Assembly (NCBI GenBank): GCA_021800795.1
Contig: JAJYYO010000032.1
Location: 1 to 39,990, forward strand
Direction: 5' to 3'
Source of the DNA: Pseudomonadota bacterium
GTDB lineage: Bacteria; Pseudomonadota; Gammaproteobacteria; Burkholderiales; Gallionellaceae
DNA: 39,990 nucleotides
The notes under the pieces were generated by a model, which was given only the letters and a program-made list of their open reading frames with translations, ran no database searches and was not told the DNA's origin. Each line of letters begins with the position of its first letter. Position 1 is the first letter of the stretch. A program made the translations under genes and the position numbers. This document shows positions 23,917 to 30,698 of this stretch, in pieces.

Positions 23917-25479
23917 CTATTTGAAAGAGCGCTGAAATATCTCAGCTGTAATGGCAGCAATTTTGTTTGCTAGCAGGGGTGGTACTGCATTGCCTACCTG
24001 ATGAAATTGCTGGGTACGATTCCCTTTAAAGAAGTAGTTATCAGGAAAGGTTTGCAGTCTCGCAGCTTCCCGTACGGTCAGGCTGCGGCACTGTGACGGG
24101 TCAGGATGAATGAAGTAATGACCATCTTTCGAAATGTGACTGGTGACCGTCGTTGCGGGGCGATTACCCAATTGCACCCGGAATCGATCAGAAAACTTTC
24201 CGGTTTCCCAATTTTTGTGGTTTGGGCGGAGACCGGCGAGATCGAACTCCGTATGCCCCTTTGGTGAGCGGTCGTAAGCTTGGGCAAAAGCCGATGCATA
24301 AAGATAGCGACAAAGGTCGCTTGTCATATGTCCTCTGCTCTCATGATTCAACCATACTTTCAGTTTGTCGTCATGGAACCAGTCCTTTAAAGTTGATGGG
24401 ATTTCTTCTTTTTGCTTAGGATTGGCAACTCTCAACGATCCATGATTGAGATCAGAGCTTATCTGCCCATCAAGCGAATTGAGTTGTTCGACAAGCTTAT
24501 TCAGCTTATGATTCTTGCTCGCTTCCTGAAGAAGTGCAACTCTGAATTGCCTGACCTTGGCTGACCAGGTCTCAGGGCTATCCTCTTCCTTGCTGAGTCT
24601 GCTTCTCAAACGTGGAAGGTCGCCTATCGCATCATTTACAGTAAATTCTGCACTTTTTCCAATAATTGATGGTGATATTTCAATATCATTCCTGACGCCG
24701 AGAAGAATGACTCTGTGCCTAGCTTGCGGGATGCCATAATCCTCTGCACGGATGACAAAGTCGTGAACATCAATATCTTCCGGATTCATTCCTTTTTCAA
24801 AGCAGGTTGGTACGACGAGCGAATGTATCTTGTACCCTTGCCCGGGTTCGTTCCTCACTGCCATTTGTGGATCAGACAGATCTTGCAAAATTGAGTGGAA
24901 TATTTTCTTTCCATCAACTTTAGCGGAGAGAATCCCTTTCACGTTTTCCATGACAAATACTGCCGGATGATAACGCTCAATTATTCTGAGGTATTCCTTG
25001 TACAGATAATGGCGCGGATCTTCTTCGGCTCGGTAATCAACCTTCCCACGATTTCTGGCTCGTCCGACAAGCGAAAACGCCTGGCATGGCGGGCCTCCAA
25101 TCAGAACCCAGGGCCTTGCATCGCTCAAACCAGCATTGTCGAGAATTGAGTTCAGTTCCTCATTGCCGTCCTCAGTGCCAAGCGTGATACGCCTGGCCTC
25201 GTTGTTTGCTTCCTCCCATGCATGTTTTGATTCATCATTAAACGGTGTATCTGATTCTCCATTGCAGAATCGATAATATTGATCAAGAGCACTGCCACCT
25301 TCATGCTTCAGAATCCGGAAGAAAGCCCTTAATTGAAGAGTGCTGTGCGCTAATTCTTCCATTTCGGCAGAAACCAGAATTTTGAAAGCATTACCATTTT
25401 CAAGGGCAGAGAAACCCTCTCCCAACCCGCCGGGACCGGCAAAAAGATCAACAATTTGAATAGGTGTATTTTGGAGCAT
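23917..25479 (-). CDS. C5-cytosine-specific DNA methyltransferase
   Basis: A 520-residue Dcm/M.HhaI-type enzyme that makes 5-methylcytosine. The ordered motifs are I DLFAGPGGLGEGF (about 11-23), IV GGPPCQAFS with catalytic Cys about 132, VI ENVKG (about 178-182), VIII QARHRVILLG, IX REAARLQTFPD and X GNAVPPLLA. About 85 residues are inserted between motifs I and IV, and the target-recognition region lies between VIII and IX; the recognition site cannot be read from sequence. It faces the defence operon tail to tail and is divergent from vsr. It most likely marks self DNA for the neighbouring effector proteins. By eye the gene is more AT-rich than the flanking core genes, in line with horizontal transfer. 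Confidence 0.95.
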   Translation of the reverse strand: MLQNTPIQIVDLFAGPGGLGEGFSALENGNAFKILVSAEMEELAHSTLQLRAFFRILKHEGGSALDQYYRFCNGESDTPFNDESKHAWEEANNEARRITLGTEDGNEELNSILDNAGLSDARPWVLIGGPPCQAFSLVGRARNRGKVDYRAEEDPRHYLYKEYLRIIERYHPAVFVMENVKGILSAKVDGKKIFHSILQDLSDPQMAVRNEPGQGYKIHSLVVPTCFEKGMNPEDIDVHDFVIRAEDYGIPQARHRVILLGVRNDIEISPSIIGKSAEFTVNDAIGDLPRLRSRLSKEEDSPETWSAKVRQFRVALLQEASKNHKLNKLVEQLNSLDGQISSDLNHGSLRVANPKQKEEIPSTLKDWFHDDKLKVWLNHESRGHMTSDLCRYLYASAFAQAYDRSPKGHTEFDLAGLRPNHKNWETGKFSDRFRVQLGNRPATTVTSHISKDGHYFIHPDPSQCRSLTVREAARLQTFPDNYFFKGNRTQQFHQVGNAVPPLLANKIAAITAEIFQRSFK

Positions 25480-25532
25480 GCTGTTACATTAATAAGAAAT
25501 TGTTGCCAGGTTACAAAAAGTGATCGGTATAG

Positions 25533-25600
25533 TTGACACCGAAAAACGTTTTCGCATGATGGTTTGTATCTGAAAAAAAATACCAGTTAAACATTATAAT
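25533..25600 (+). promoter_or_regulatory. methyltransferase-vsr intergenic promoter region
   Basis: In the 251-bp divergent spacer, TTGACA (25533-25538) with CATGAT 16 bases on (25555-25560) gives one possible plus-strand promoter. A perfect TATAAT at 25595-25600 gives a second -10 without a clear -35. A near palindrome, CGAAAA and TTTTCG around ACG (25540-25554), lies in the first spacer and may be an operator. The minus-strand promoter of the methyltransferase was not resolved. Confidence 0.35.
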
Positions 25601-25730
25601 GCGTATGTTGCTTAACTTGGGCTTTACGGAAAAATCCAACAGCTAAGCCGGGTTGAGCAGCGAAGCTCATGCAACCGAAAATTACAGAAGCCGAAAAACC
25701 CTGAAACCTTCAAAGAAAACATAATTCTTC

Positions 25731-26168
25731 GTGGATGTTCACAGTCCGTCAGTCCGCTCAAAAAATATGCGGGCAATACGAAATAAAGACACGCAACCTG
25801 AGATGCGTGTGCGGAAGGCTTTGCATGCCTTGGGATTTCGATATCGGCTGCATGTCCGTAAATTGCCCGGCAGTCCGGATATCGTTTTGCCCAAATATCA
25901 CTTGGCAATTTTTGTGCATGGATGTTTCTGGCACAGGCACTCTGGATGCAGATTTGCGACCACGCTAGCGCAGAATCGCAATAGCTGGTTGCATAAATTC
26001 AATCAGAACATTGTGCGCGACAATAGACAGATTCAATGTCTGATCGATAAGGGATGGAGAGTTCTTGTCATTTGGGAGTGTGGCTTAAAATTGGCCACGC
26101 TGAATTTATTGTGGCTGCCTGAACATATTAAATCGAACCATGCATCTTTTGCGGAGTGGCCTGAATAA
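25731..26168 (+). CDS. vsr: Vsr very-short-patch-repair T:G mismatch endonuclease
   Basis: A 145-residue endonuclease that nicks 5' of the T in T:G mismatches arising from deaminated 5-methylcytosine, starting repair back to C:G. The family motifs align well with E. coli Vsr: RSKNMRAI near the start, LPGSPDIVLP with the metal-binding Asp50, FVHGCFWHRH (His63, Trp67, His68), and GWRVLVIWECGL. The start is GTG 25731, giving MDVHSPSVRSKNM, like the E. coli protein; no ATG in frame precedes the RSKNM motif. It is paired with the divergent cytosine methyltransferase, whose mutagenic product it would counter. Confidence 0.95.
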   Translation: MDVHSPSVRSKNMRAIRNKDTQPEMRVRKALHALGFRYRLHVRKLPGSPDIVLPKYHLAIFVHGCFWHRHSGCRFATTLAQNRNSWLHKFNQNIVRDNRQIQCLIDKGWRVLVIWECGLKLATLNLLWLPEHIKSNHASFAEWPE

Positions 26169-26216
26169 AGTGCGCGTGCTCATGTAACCTCCTGAACTTC
26201 ACGCATTTGGTGTGGG

Positions 26217-26519
26217 CTAATCATGCTGCTTGATGCCGCCCTCTTTAATCCAGCGGTCAATCGAATTTTGAGCGTCATTCAGGTGACAAATTAAAGCATC
26301 TGGCATGCCTTTTTCTTCATCAAGTCCGCCGAAGTGATGTATTAAGGCTTGCATCTCGTTATCATCGCAGAACCCTCCATAGCAATTAGCGTCCACGTAA
26401 TCGTGGAGAGATGAAAACGAGGAACAGTCCGCTGGCACACATCCGGTTTTAATGTCCTCAAGTATTTCTTTCTTCATGCGCTCGATGGATTCGTTAAGCG
26501 TTGGAATGGCTGAAGTCAT
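26217..26519 (-). CDS. hypothetical protein of plasmid/mobile-element type
   Basis: A 100-residue protein with the pattern CSSFSSLHDYVDANCYGGFCDD followed by NDAQNSIDRWIKEG. I have a sense of similar small proteins on plasmids and integrative elements of Proteobacteria, annotated only as hypothetical. Four cysteines (near residues 27, 32, 46, 50) could bind metal or pair, but the spacing fits no named motif. It follows the next upstream gene by one base, so the two form an operon under the promoter at 27033-27061. Function is unknown. Confidence 0.7.
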   Translation of the reverse strand: MTSAIPTLNESIERMKKEILEDIKTGCVPADCSSFSSLHDYVDANCYGGFCDDNEMQALIHHFGGLDEEKGMPDALICHLNDAQNSIDRWIKEGGIKQHD

Positions 26520-26520
26520 T

Positions 26521-27003
26521 TTATTGCCCCTTATTTATACTTTTACGGTTCGTTTCAGCACTGGCAGCGTGTGCTTCCTCTGAGGCGTTCGCAGATGTTT
26601 TATGTTGCTGAATGCAGCACTCTCGTGCTCGCTGGATTAGCCCTGTCCATTGAGCATCATTCCTGATATTCGCACCATAAACATTTTTATCAAATGGGTT
26701 ATCGCTAAGTAGCCAGTCCAAAAACGCACGCTTGCTGATGTTGACTTTGCCACCTTCCTTGCCACGAGTGAATCTTCCATCTTTGCCTGGATAGCCGATA
26801 ATTCTATCGCCATCAAAATTGAGCTGTGACTCATTCCAGTTAAACAGGATCTCGCCAATATCATCGCGACCAATCCCTTGTGCAATAGCATTGAATGTTT
26901 TCCCAGTATTAGCATTACTCATCAAGGCAACATTGAAACCATGCGGACAAGCTGCATGGGTGTTACCTCTTGTGCGGATTTCTGGGTTGTTATGTGGATA
27001 CAT
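26521..27003 (-). CDS. hypothetical protein of unknown family
   Basis: A 160-residue protein that I do not recognise. The middle part has a Gly/Lys-rich stretch (GYPGKDGRFTRGKEGGKVNISKRAFLDWLLSDNPFDKN). The NANTGKTFNAIAQGIG segment resembles a P-loop superficially, but lacks the Gly-x-x-x-x-Gly-Lys-Ser/Thr spacing. The last 30 residues are polar and Ala/Ser/Lys rich, likely disordered. It is transcribed with the 100-residue gene just downstream. Upstream is a strong promoter with a palindrome in its spacer, so it is probably repressed under ordinary conditions. AT-rich composition suggests recent acquisition. Confidence 0.65.
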   Translation of the reverse strand: MYPHNNPEIRTRGNTHAACPHGFNVALMSNANTGKTFNAIAQGIGRDDIGEILFNWNESQLNFDGDRIIGYPGKDGRFTRGKEGGKVNISKRAFLDWLLSDNPFDKNVYGANIRNDAQWTGLIQRARECCIQQHKTSANASEEAHAASAETNRKSINKGQ

Positions 27004-27032
27004 GACTATTTTTTGTTGTTGAACATAGCGCC

Positions 27033-27061
27033 ATCATATATGCACGTGTGCATATTATCAA
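27033..27061 (-). promoter_or_regulatory. promoter with palindromic operator exactly in the spacer
   Basis: On the minus strand TTGATA (27061-27056) and TATGAT (27038-27033) are 17 bases apart. The palindrome ATATGCAC-GT-GTGCATAT (27038-27055) fills the spacer. A bound dimer would block RNA polymerase directly. Transcription would start near 27026 and run into the 160-residue gene at 27003. Confidence 0.7.
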
Positions 27062-27279
27062 GCAATTAATTTAAGATGTTTTAATCTGGCTTCGAGATTC
27101 GTGACGGCCCAGTCGGGGCAGTTTCTGGAGCTGGGTAATGCGGGATCTGTCAGCCAGGATTGTAACGCTCGCCAGCTGCATGGGCGCTTAGTTTCATCTG
27201 CTATGTATTGCGCTGCCAAAGCACGGGTGATTCCAGCACGTTCAATAAGCGCCGATAGGTTTTTTTGATTTGTGTTCAT
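27058..27279 (-). CDS. small putative DNA-binding protein of mobile-element type
   Basis: A 73-residue basic protein: NLSALIERAGITRALAAQYIADETKRPCSWRALQSWLTD, then a short C-terminal part ending LEARLKHLKLIA. The first half could form a helix-turn-helix-like unit (LIERAGITRALAAQYIADET), a pattern seen in small regulators of plasmids and prophages; this is a weak guess. ATG 27279 is used because the longer frame starts only with TTG. The stop lies next to the -35 of the downstream promoter with its palindrome. This gene is therefore a candidate for the repressor that binds it. Confidence 0.6.
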   Translation of the reverse strand: MNTNQKNLSALIERAGITRALAAQYIADETKRPCSWRALQSWLTDPALPSSRNCPDWAVTNLEARLKHLKLIA

Positions 27280-27294
27280 ATTTTTTACATGCAA

Positions 27295-27585
27295 TGCACA
27301 GGGGCATAGTCTACCGTTGTTTGGTTAAGCTGTCCCTGTCGGATGGCAGCTATGCAATTCCATTTGCAAATTAGGTTTTCTGGCAAACTCTGCCGCAAGC
27401 CTTGATTTTCCCCGTGTTCCCGCATTCAGATTTCGGCAGACTAACTGACCGCGAACAGCTGGGATGATCTGCCTGGGCGGGTTGCGAAATTGGCAGTTTG
27501 AAATTACCGCAAGTCGTGTTTTTATTCGAAATTTCAGGGAAATGGGTGTAGTCTCCCTGTCACCAGATTACACAGGCAGAACAAT
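27295..27585. other. 291-bp spacer with an inverted repeat before the CopZ-like gene
   Basis: I see no gene here. Near the right end, GTGTAGTCT (27546-27554) and AGATTACAC (27565-27573) form an inverted repeat with one mismatched pair around a ten-base centre, 12 bp before the start codon of the metallochaperone gene. It could be an operator for a metal-responsive regulator or an RNA hairpin. The spacer may also contain the right border of the acquired region, but no flanking repeat was recognised. Confidence 0.35.
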
Positions 27586-28011
27586 ATGGCCGATTGCTGC
27601 ACAGAGTCCGACTGCAAAACCCCGCATCCTAAGAAACACCGCTGTCCCGTCAACGGGATTGAATACGCCGAGGTCACGGCCAGAACCATTACCCACCACA
27701 TAAAGAATTCGTGGCTATGGCAGGATAAGGGGCAACGCTATTTTTTCTGCGATGACCCGGGTTGCGAGGTCGTCTATTTCGGGGAAGACGGCTCCGCCAT
27801 CCTCGCGTCGCAGTTGCGCACCCCGGTGGGCGTGAAGGACGCCTCGGACGACGCCCTGCTTTGCTATTGTTTCGGCGTCACCAGAGCCGATGCCCTGAAT
27901 GATCCCGAAATCCGCAATTTTGTCGTTGCACAAACGAAACAGGGGTTGTGCGCATGCGACACAAGAAACCCGTCCGGGCGCTGTTGCCTGAAGGATTTTC
28001 CGCGCAAATGA
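27586..28011 (+). CDS. CopZ-like zinc / [2Fe-2S] metallochaperone-type protein
   Basis: A 141-residue cysteine-rich protein. The N-terminal region (Cys4, 5, 10, 20 and FFCDDPGC at 55 and 60) resembles the zinc-binding domain of the Archaeoglobus-type CopZ. The second region, LLCYCFGVTRADAL (Cys93, Cys95), GLCAC (Cys122, 124) and RCC (Cys133, 134), resembles a BFD-like [2Fe-2S] site. Proteins with this plan are annotated as putative iron-sulfur cluster-binding metallochaperones and are linked to copper or mercury handling. The classical C-terminal HMA copper domain is missing here. The stop overlaps the marC start as ATGA. No copper ATPase or mer gene is in the window, so the metal is undetermined. 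Confidence 0.8.
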   Translation: MADCCTESDCKTPHPKKHRCPVNGIEYAEVTARTITHHIKNSWLWQDKGQRYFFCDDPGCEVVYFGEDGSAILASQLRTPVGVKDASDDALLCYCFGVTRADALNDPEIRNFVVAQTKQGLCACDTRNPSGRCCLKDFPRK

Positions 28012-28668
28012 ACCATATGCTCGATTACGCAGAATACGTAAAAATCTTCATCGGCTTGCTGGCGATCATCAACCCATTCGGGGCGATTCCCATCTTTATC
28101 AGCATGACGGCGGAGCAGAACAGCGCACAGCGCAAAAAGACCATCGACAGAGTGGCCATCGGGGTGATCGTCATCCTGCTGGCGTCGCTGTTTTTCGGTG
28201 ATCTGATGCTGACGTTTTTCGGCATCACCATTGCGTCCTTCCGGGTGGGCGGCGGCATTCTGATTTTGTTGATGGCCATCGCCATGTTGCACGCCAAAAC
28301 CAGTTCTATCCGGCAGACCGATGAAGAGGCGGACGAGTCGATCGAAAAGGACTCCGTCGCCATCGTGCCGCTGACCATGCCGTTGCTGGCCGGCCCCGGT
28401 GCCATCAGCAGCGTGATACTGGCGGCGCACAAATCGACCGGGATTGTCCATTATGCGATCATCGCGCTGGGTATTGCGCTGCTGGGGCTGGTGGTCTGGG
28501 GGGTGCTGCGCTTGTCGCCCTGGATCGCTGCGCGCATCGGTGCCACGGGGATCAATATCTTCACCCGCATCATGGGCCTGATCCTCGCGGCAATTTGCGG
28601 TCGAGTTCATCGCCAGCGGCCTGCAGGGCTTGTTCCCGGTGCTGGCTGCCGGCACGAAGGCCGGATGA
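28008..28668 (+). pseudogene. MarC-family membrane protein, frameshifted near the C-terminus
   Basis: MarC/YhgN-type six-helix integral membrane protein, recognised by YVKIFIGLLAIINPFGAIPIFISMTAEQ at the start, FRVGGGILILLMAIAML and VPLTMPLLAGPGAISSVIL. The first 195 residues are normal. At the T3 run 28594-28596 one extra T shifts the frame: removing it gives AAIAVEFIASGLQGLFP and LAAGTKAG with a stop at 28666-28668, the usual MarC ending. The span is 661 nt, one more than 220 codons. As written, the frame runs on to 28946, antisense to the Pal-like gene. It may be a true mutation or a base-calling error. The ATG is coupled to the metallochaperone gene. MarC is not involved in multidrug resistance despite its name, and its role is unknown. 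Confidence 0.85.
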
Positions 28669-28672
28669 GGTT

Positions 28673-29191
28673 TCAGCGCGGCAGTTTGCTGTGCGTAAAG
28701 TCGACCCGGCGGTTTTCCTTCCAGCAACTTTCTTCATGGCAGGTGAGACGCGGCTTTTCTTCACCGAAGCTGACAGTCTTGATTCTGGAAGCGTCGATGC
28801 CCAACACCAGCATCACCTTGCGGACGGCGGCGGCTCGTGCGTCTCCCAGCGCAAGGTTGTATTCGTCGCTGCCGCGTTCATCCGTATTGCCTTCCAGCGT
28901 CACGCTATCATCCGGGTGTGAATTCATAAAGTCAGCCTGCTGCTGAATGATGGCGTTGTACTCCGGCTTGACATCGACTGTGCCGTAATCGAAATACACG
29001 CTGCGTAAATCACGGATCTGCGCGGCTTGTGCGGCCAGTGCCTGTGCATCTACATCAGACCGGGAAAGCACGCCGGTTTGAGGAGTATTTGCGGAGGTCG
29101 TCGATTGTTGTGAGCCTTGTTTTATCGGGGCAGGCGTGGAGGCTGCGCAGGCTGCGAGCGCCATGGATACTGCAATCACAAGTTTTTTCAT
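28673..29191 (-). CDS. Pal-like OmpA-domain lipoprotein
   Basis: A 172-residue lipoprotein: signal peptide with lipobox LAAC (Cys15), a Ser/Thr/Gln-rich linker (about 16-45), then an OmpA/Pal peptidoglycan-binding domain (about 62-170). The domain shows VYFDYGTVDVKPEYNAIIQQQADFM, LEGNTDERGSDEYNLALGDARAAAV and ENRRVDF, including the Asp and Arg that contact meso-diaminopimelate. It resembles Pal, but no tol genes adjoin it and an extra CHEESCWKEN loop with two cysteines lies before the last strand. It is probably a second Pal-type lipoprotein anchoring the outer membrane to peptidoglycan. Its stop lies four bases from the restored marC stop (convergent). A 240-bp spacer upstream shows no further gene. 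Confidence 0.9.
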   Translation of the reverse strand: MKKLVIAVSMALAACAASTPAPIKQGSQQSTTSANTPQTGVLSRSDVDAQALAAQAAQIRDLRSVYFDYGTVDVKPEYNAIIQQQADFMNSHPDDSVTLEGNTDERGSDEYNLALGDARAAAVRKVMLVLGIDASRIKTVSFGEEKPRLTCHEESCWKENRRVDFTHSKLPR

Positions 29192-29431
29192 GTTCCCTCT
29201 GTCCGGTTGATGCGGGTTGATGCGGCAAGCGCAATTTTCGACCTGTTTATTCGTCGACGGTTCAGTTTAACAGGCGCGTATTGCAGATGAAATAATAGTC
29301 GCGCACACTGCGTTTATGGAATCAACGGAACTTATTGCAATGAAATATGTTCTGATAGCTCCAGTAATCATAGTAGCATCAGATCTGGAAGCATCAGGTT
29401 ATGCACGCAGAAATTTAAAGGAGACTTTTAC

Positions 29432-30274
29432 ATGTTTAAAAAAGTGATATACGGATTGTTGACGGTCATGCTGATCTCGAACGGAATTGCCTTTGCAGAA
29501 GATTCACCCACGCTCGATCAGGTCTACAAGGCAACTCAGGCCGGCAAACTGGACGAAGCGCAAGGAATGATGAATACCGTTCTTCAGCAGCATCCGAACA
29601 GCGCCAAGGCGCATTTCGTGGAGGCGGAAATTTTGGCCAAACAGGGTCAGATGGGCAAGGCCGAAGCTGAACTGAACACCGCCGAACAACTGAAACCTGG
29701 CCTGCCATTTGCCAACCCTCAGTCTGTACAGAATCTGAAAAACCGGATTGGCGCAGCCCGCCATGCAAGCCCGGCTTCTGCCGACAATTTTCAACCGGCG
29801 GAAAGAGGCAATACTTTTCCGTGGGGGTTGTTGCTGATAGGCGGCGGCGTGATCGCGATCCTGTTTTTCATCATGCGCGCCGTTGCGTCGCGTAATTCCG
29901 TGATGGCTCCCCGCAATCAGCCGGGCTATCAACCGGGCATGCAGGGTGCGGCGCCGGCACAGCCTTACGGATCGCCTTATGGCGGCGGAATGGGCCCGTC
30001 AGGCGGCGTAATGGGCGGCGGGATGGGCAGCGGAATCATGGGCGGACTTGCAACCGGTGCAGCAGTTGGCGTGGGAATGGTGGCCGGTGAAGCGCTGGCG
30101 CATCACTTCATGGATGGCAGTTCTGCCGGCAGCGGCGTGGCCCCGCTTGCAGATTCATGGAGTGACTCGTCCAACAATATGGGCGGCGCAGACTTCGGCA
30201 TCGCGGATAACTCGTCCTGGGATGACAGTTCAAACATCGCCGACTCCGGCGACAGCGGTAGCGACTGGGGCTGA
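29432..30274 (+). CDS. TPR protein with membrane helix and Gly-rich acidic tail
   Basis: A 280-residue protein of unknown function. It has a signal peptide (about 1-22, ending AFA), two TPR-like repeats (about 27-95: LDQVYKATQAGKLDEAQGMMNTVLQQHP and AKAHFVEAEILAKQGQMGKAEAELNTAEQL), and a transmembrane helix near 130-150 (GLLLIGGGVIAILFFIM). A Gly/Met-rich region (about 170-225) with GGGMGSGIMGGLATGAAVG precedes a terminal Ser/Asp/Gly-rich acidic tail. The TPR part would be periplasmic and the tail on the other side. AAAGGAG lies nine bases before the ATG. I have seen the general layout in betaproteobacterial hypothetical proteins but know no function. It is followed by a hairpin at 30325-30351. 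Confidence 0.8.
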   Translation: MFKKVIYGLLTVMLISNGIAFAEDSPTLDQVYKATQAGKLDEAQGMMNTVLQQHPNSAKAHFVEAEILAKQGQMGKAEAELNTAEQLKPGLPFANPQSVQNLKNRIGAARHASPASADNFQPAERGNTFPWGLLLIGGGVIAILFFIMRAVASRNSVMAPRNQPGYQPGMQGAAPAQPYGSPYGGGMGPSGGVMGGGMGSGIMGGLATGAAVGVGMVAGEALAHHFMDGSSAGSGVAPLADSWSDSSNNMGGADFGIADNSSWDDSSNIADSGDSGSDWG

Positions 30275-30324
30275 TCCGCCCTTGCAGGGTCGCTTTCAAC
30301 TTTCTGCCCACAAGCACTTTACAA

Positions 30325-30351
30325 GCATCCCGGACTTAAGTTCCGGGATGC
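30325..30351. terminator. strong hairpin after the TPR/Gly-rich gene
   Basis: GCATCCCGGA (30325-30334) pairs perfectly with TCCGGGATGC (30342-30351) around seven bases. CCTTATATA follows rather than a T-run, so termination would be partial. The stem separates the TPR gene from the efflux operon. Confidence 0.55.
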
Positions 30352-30698
30352 CCTTATATATCAACCCCCTTCTGCTTTACTTTCAAACGACTGTTTGATA
30401 TGTTGTGCTTCGCAGTTCGCATTGAACTCCCGCCTTCAGAAAGACCCGTCAAATTTGCATAGGTTGCAGAAGTGCCCGACGATATTGCTCCGCAAGTCGA
30501 GATGAGTTGTGCGAACTGCCTGAATACAGGATGAGAAGCCTCGCAAAAAACGTCAGTTTCACAAACGTTTATGCCGGCGGCACCCGTTGATTCAATATTA
30601 TGCTTTATAAATCAACATGTTAGCATAGCTTCCCTGGCAAAGTTGCCGGGCCGTTTAAAGATATGCCATTCACTCAAATGTCACCGGGATCAACAAAG
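30352..30698. other. upstream region of the RND efflux operon
   Basis: This stretch of about 350 bp has no supported gene. Near its right end TTGATT (30587-30592) and AATCAA (30610-30615) form an inverted pair around an AT-rich core with TATAAA. Further on, CCCTGGCAA/TTGCCGGG makes a bulged hairpin just before the operon. No TetR-type repressor gene is adjacent, so regulation of the pump cannot be read from context. The promoter boxes are not clear enough to call. Confidence 0.35.

Noticed and set aside
26521..27003. P-loop ATPase assignment from NANTGKT
   Set aside because: The Walker A spacing is not met and no Walker B is visible.
27948..28946. Full 332-codon frame as a long MarC variant
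   Set aside because: The last 118 residues match nothing in MarC and lie antisense to the Pal-like gene; a one-base frameshift explains the frame better.
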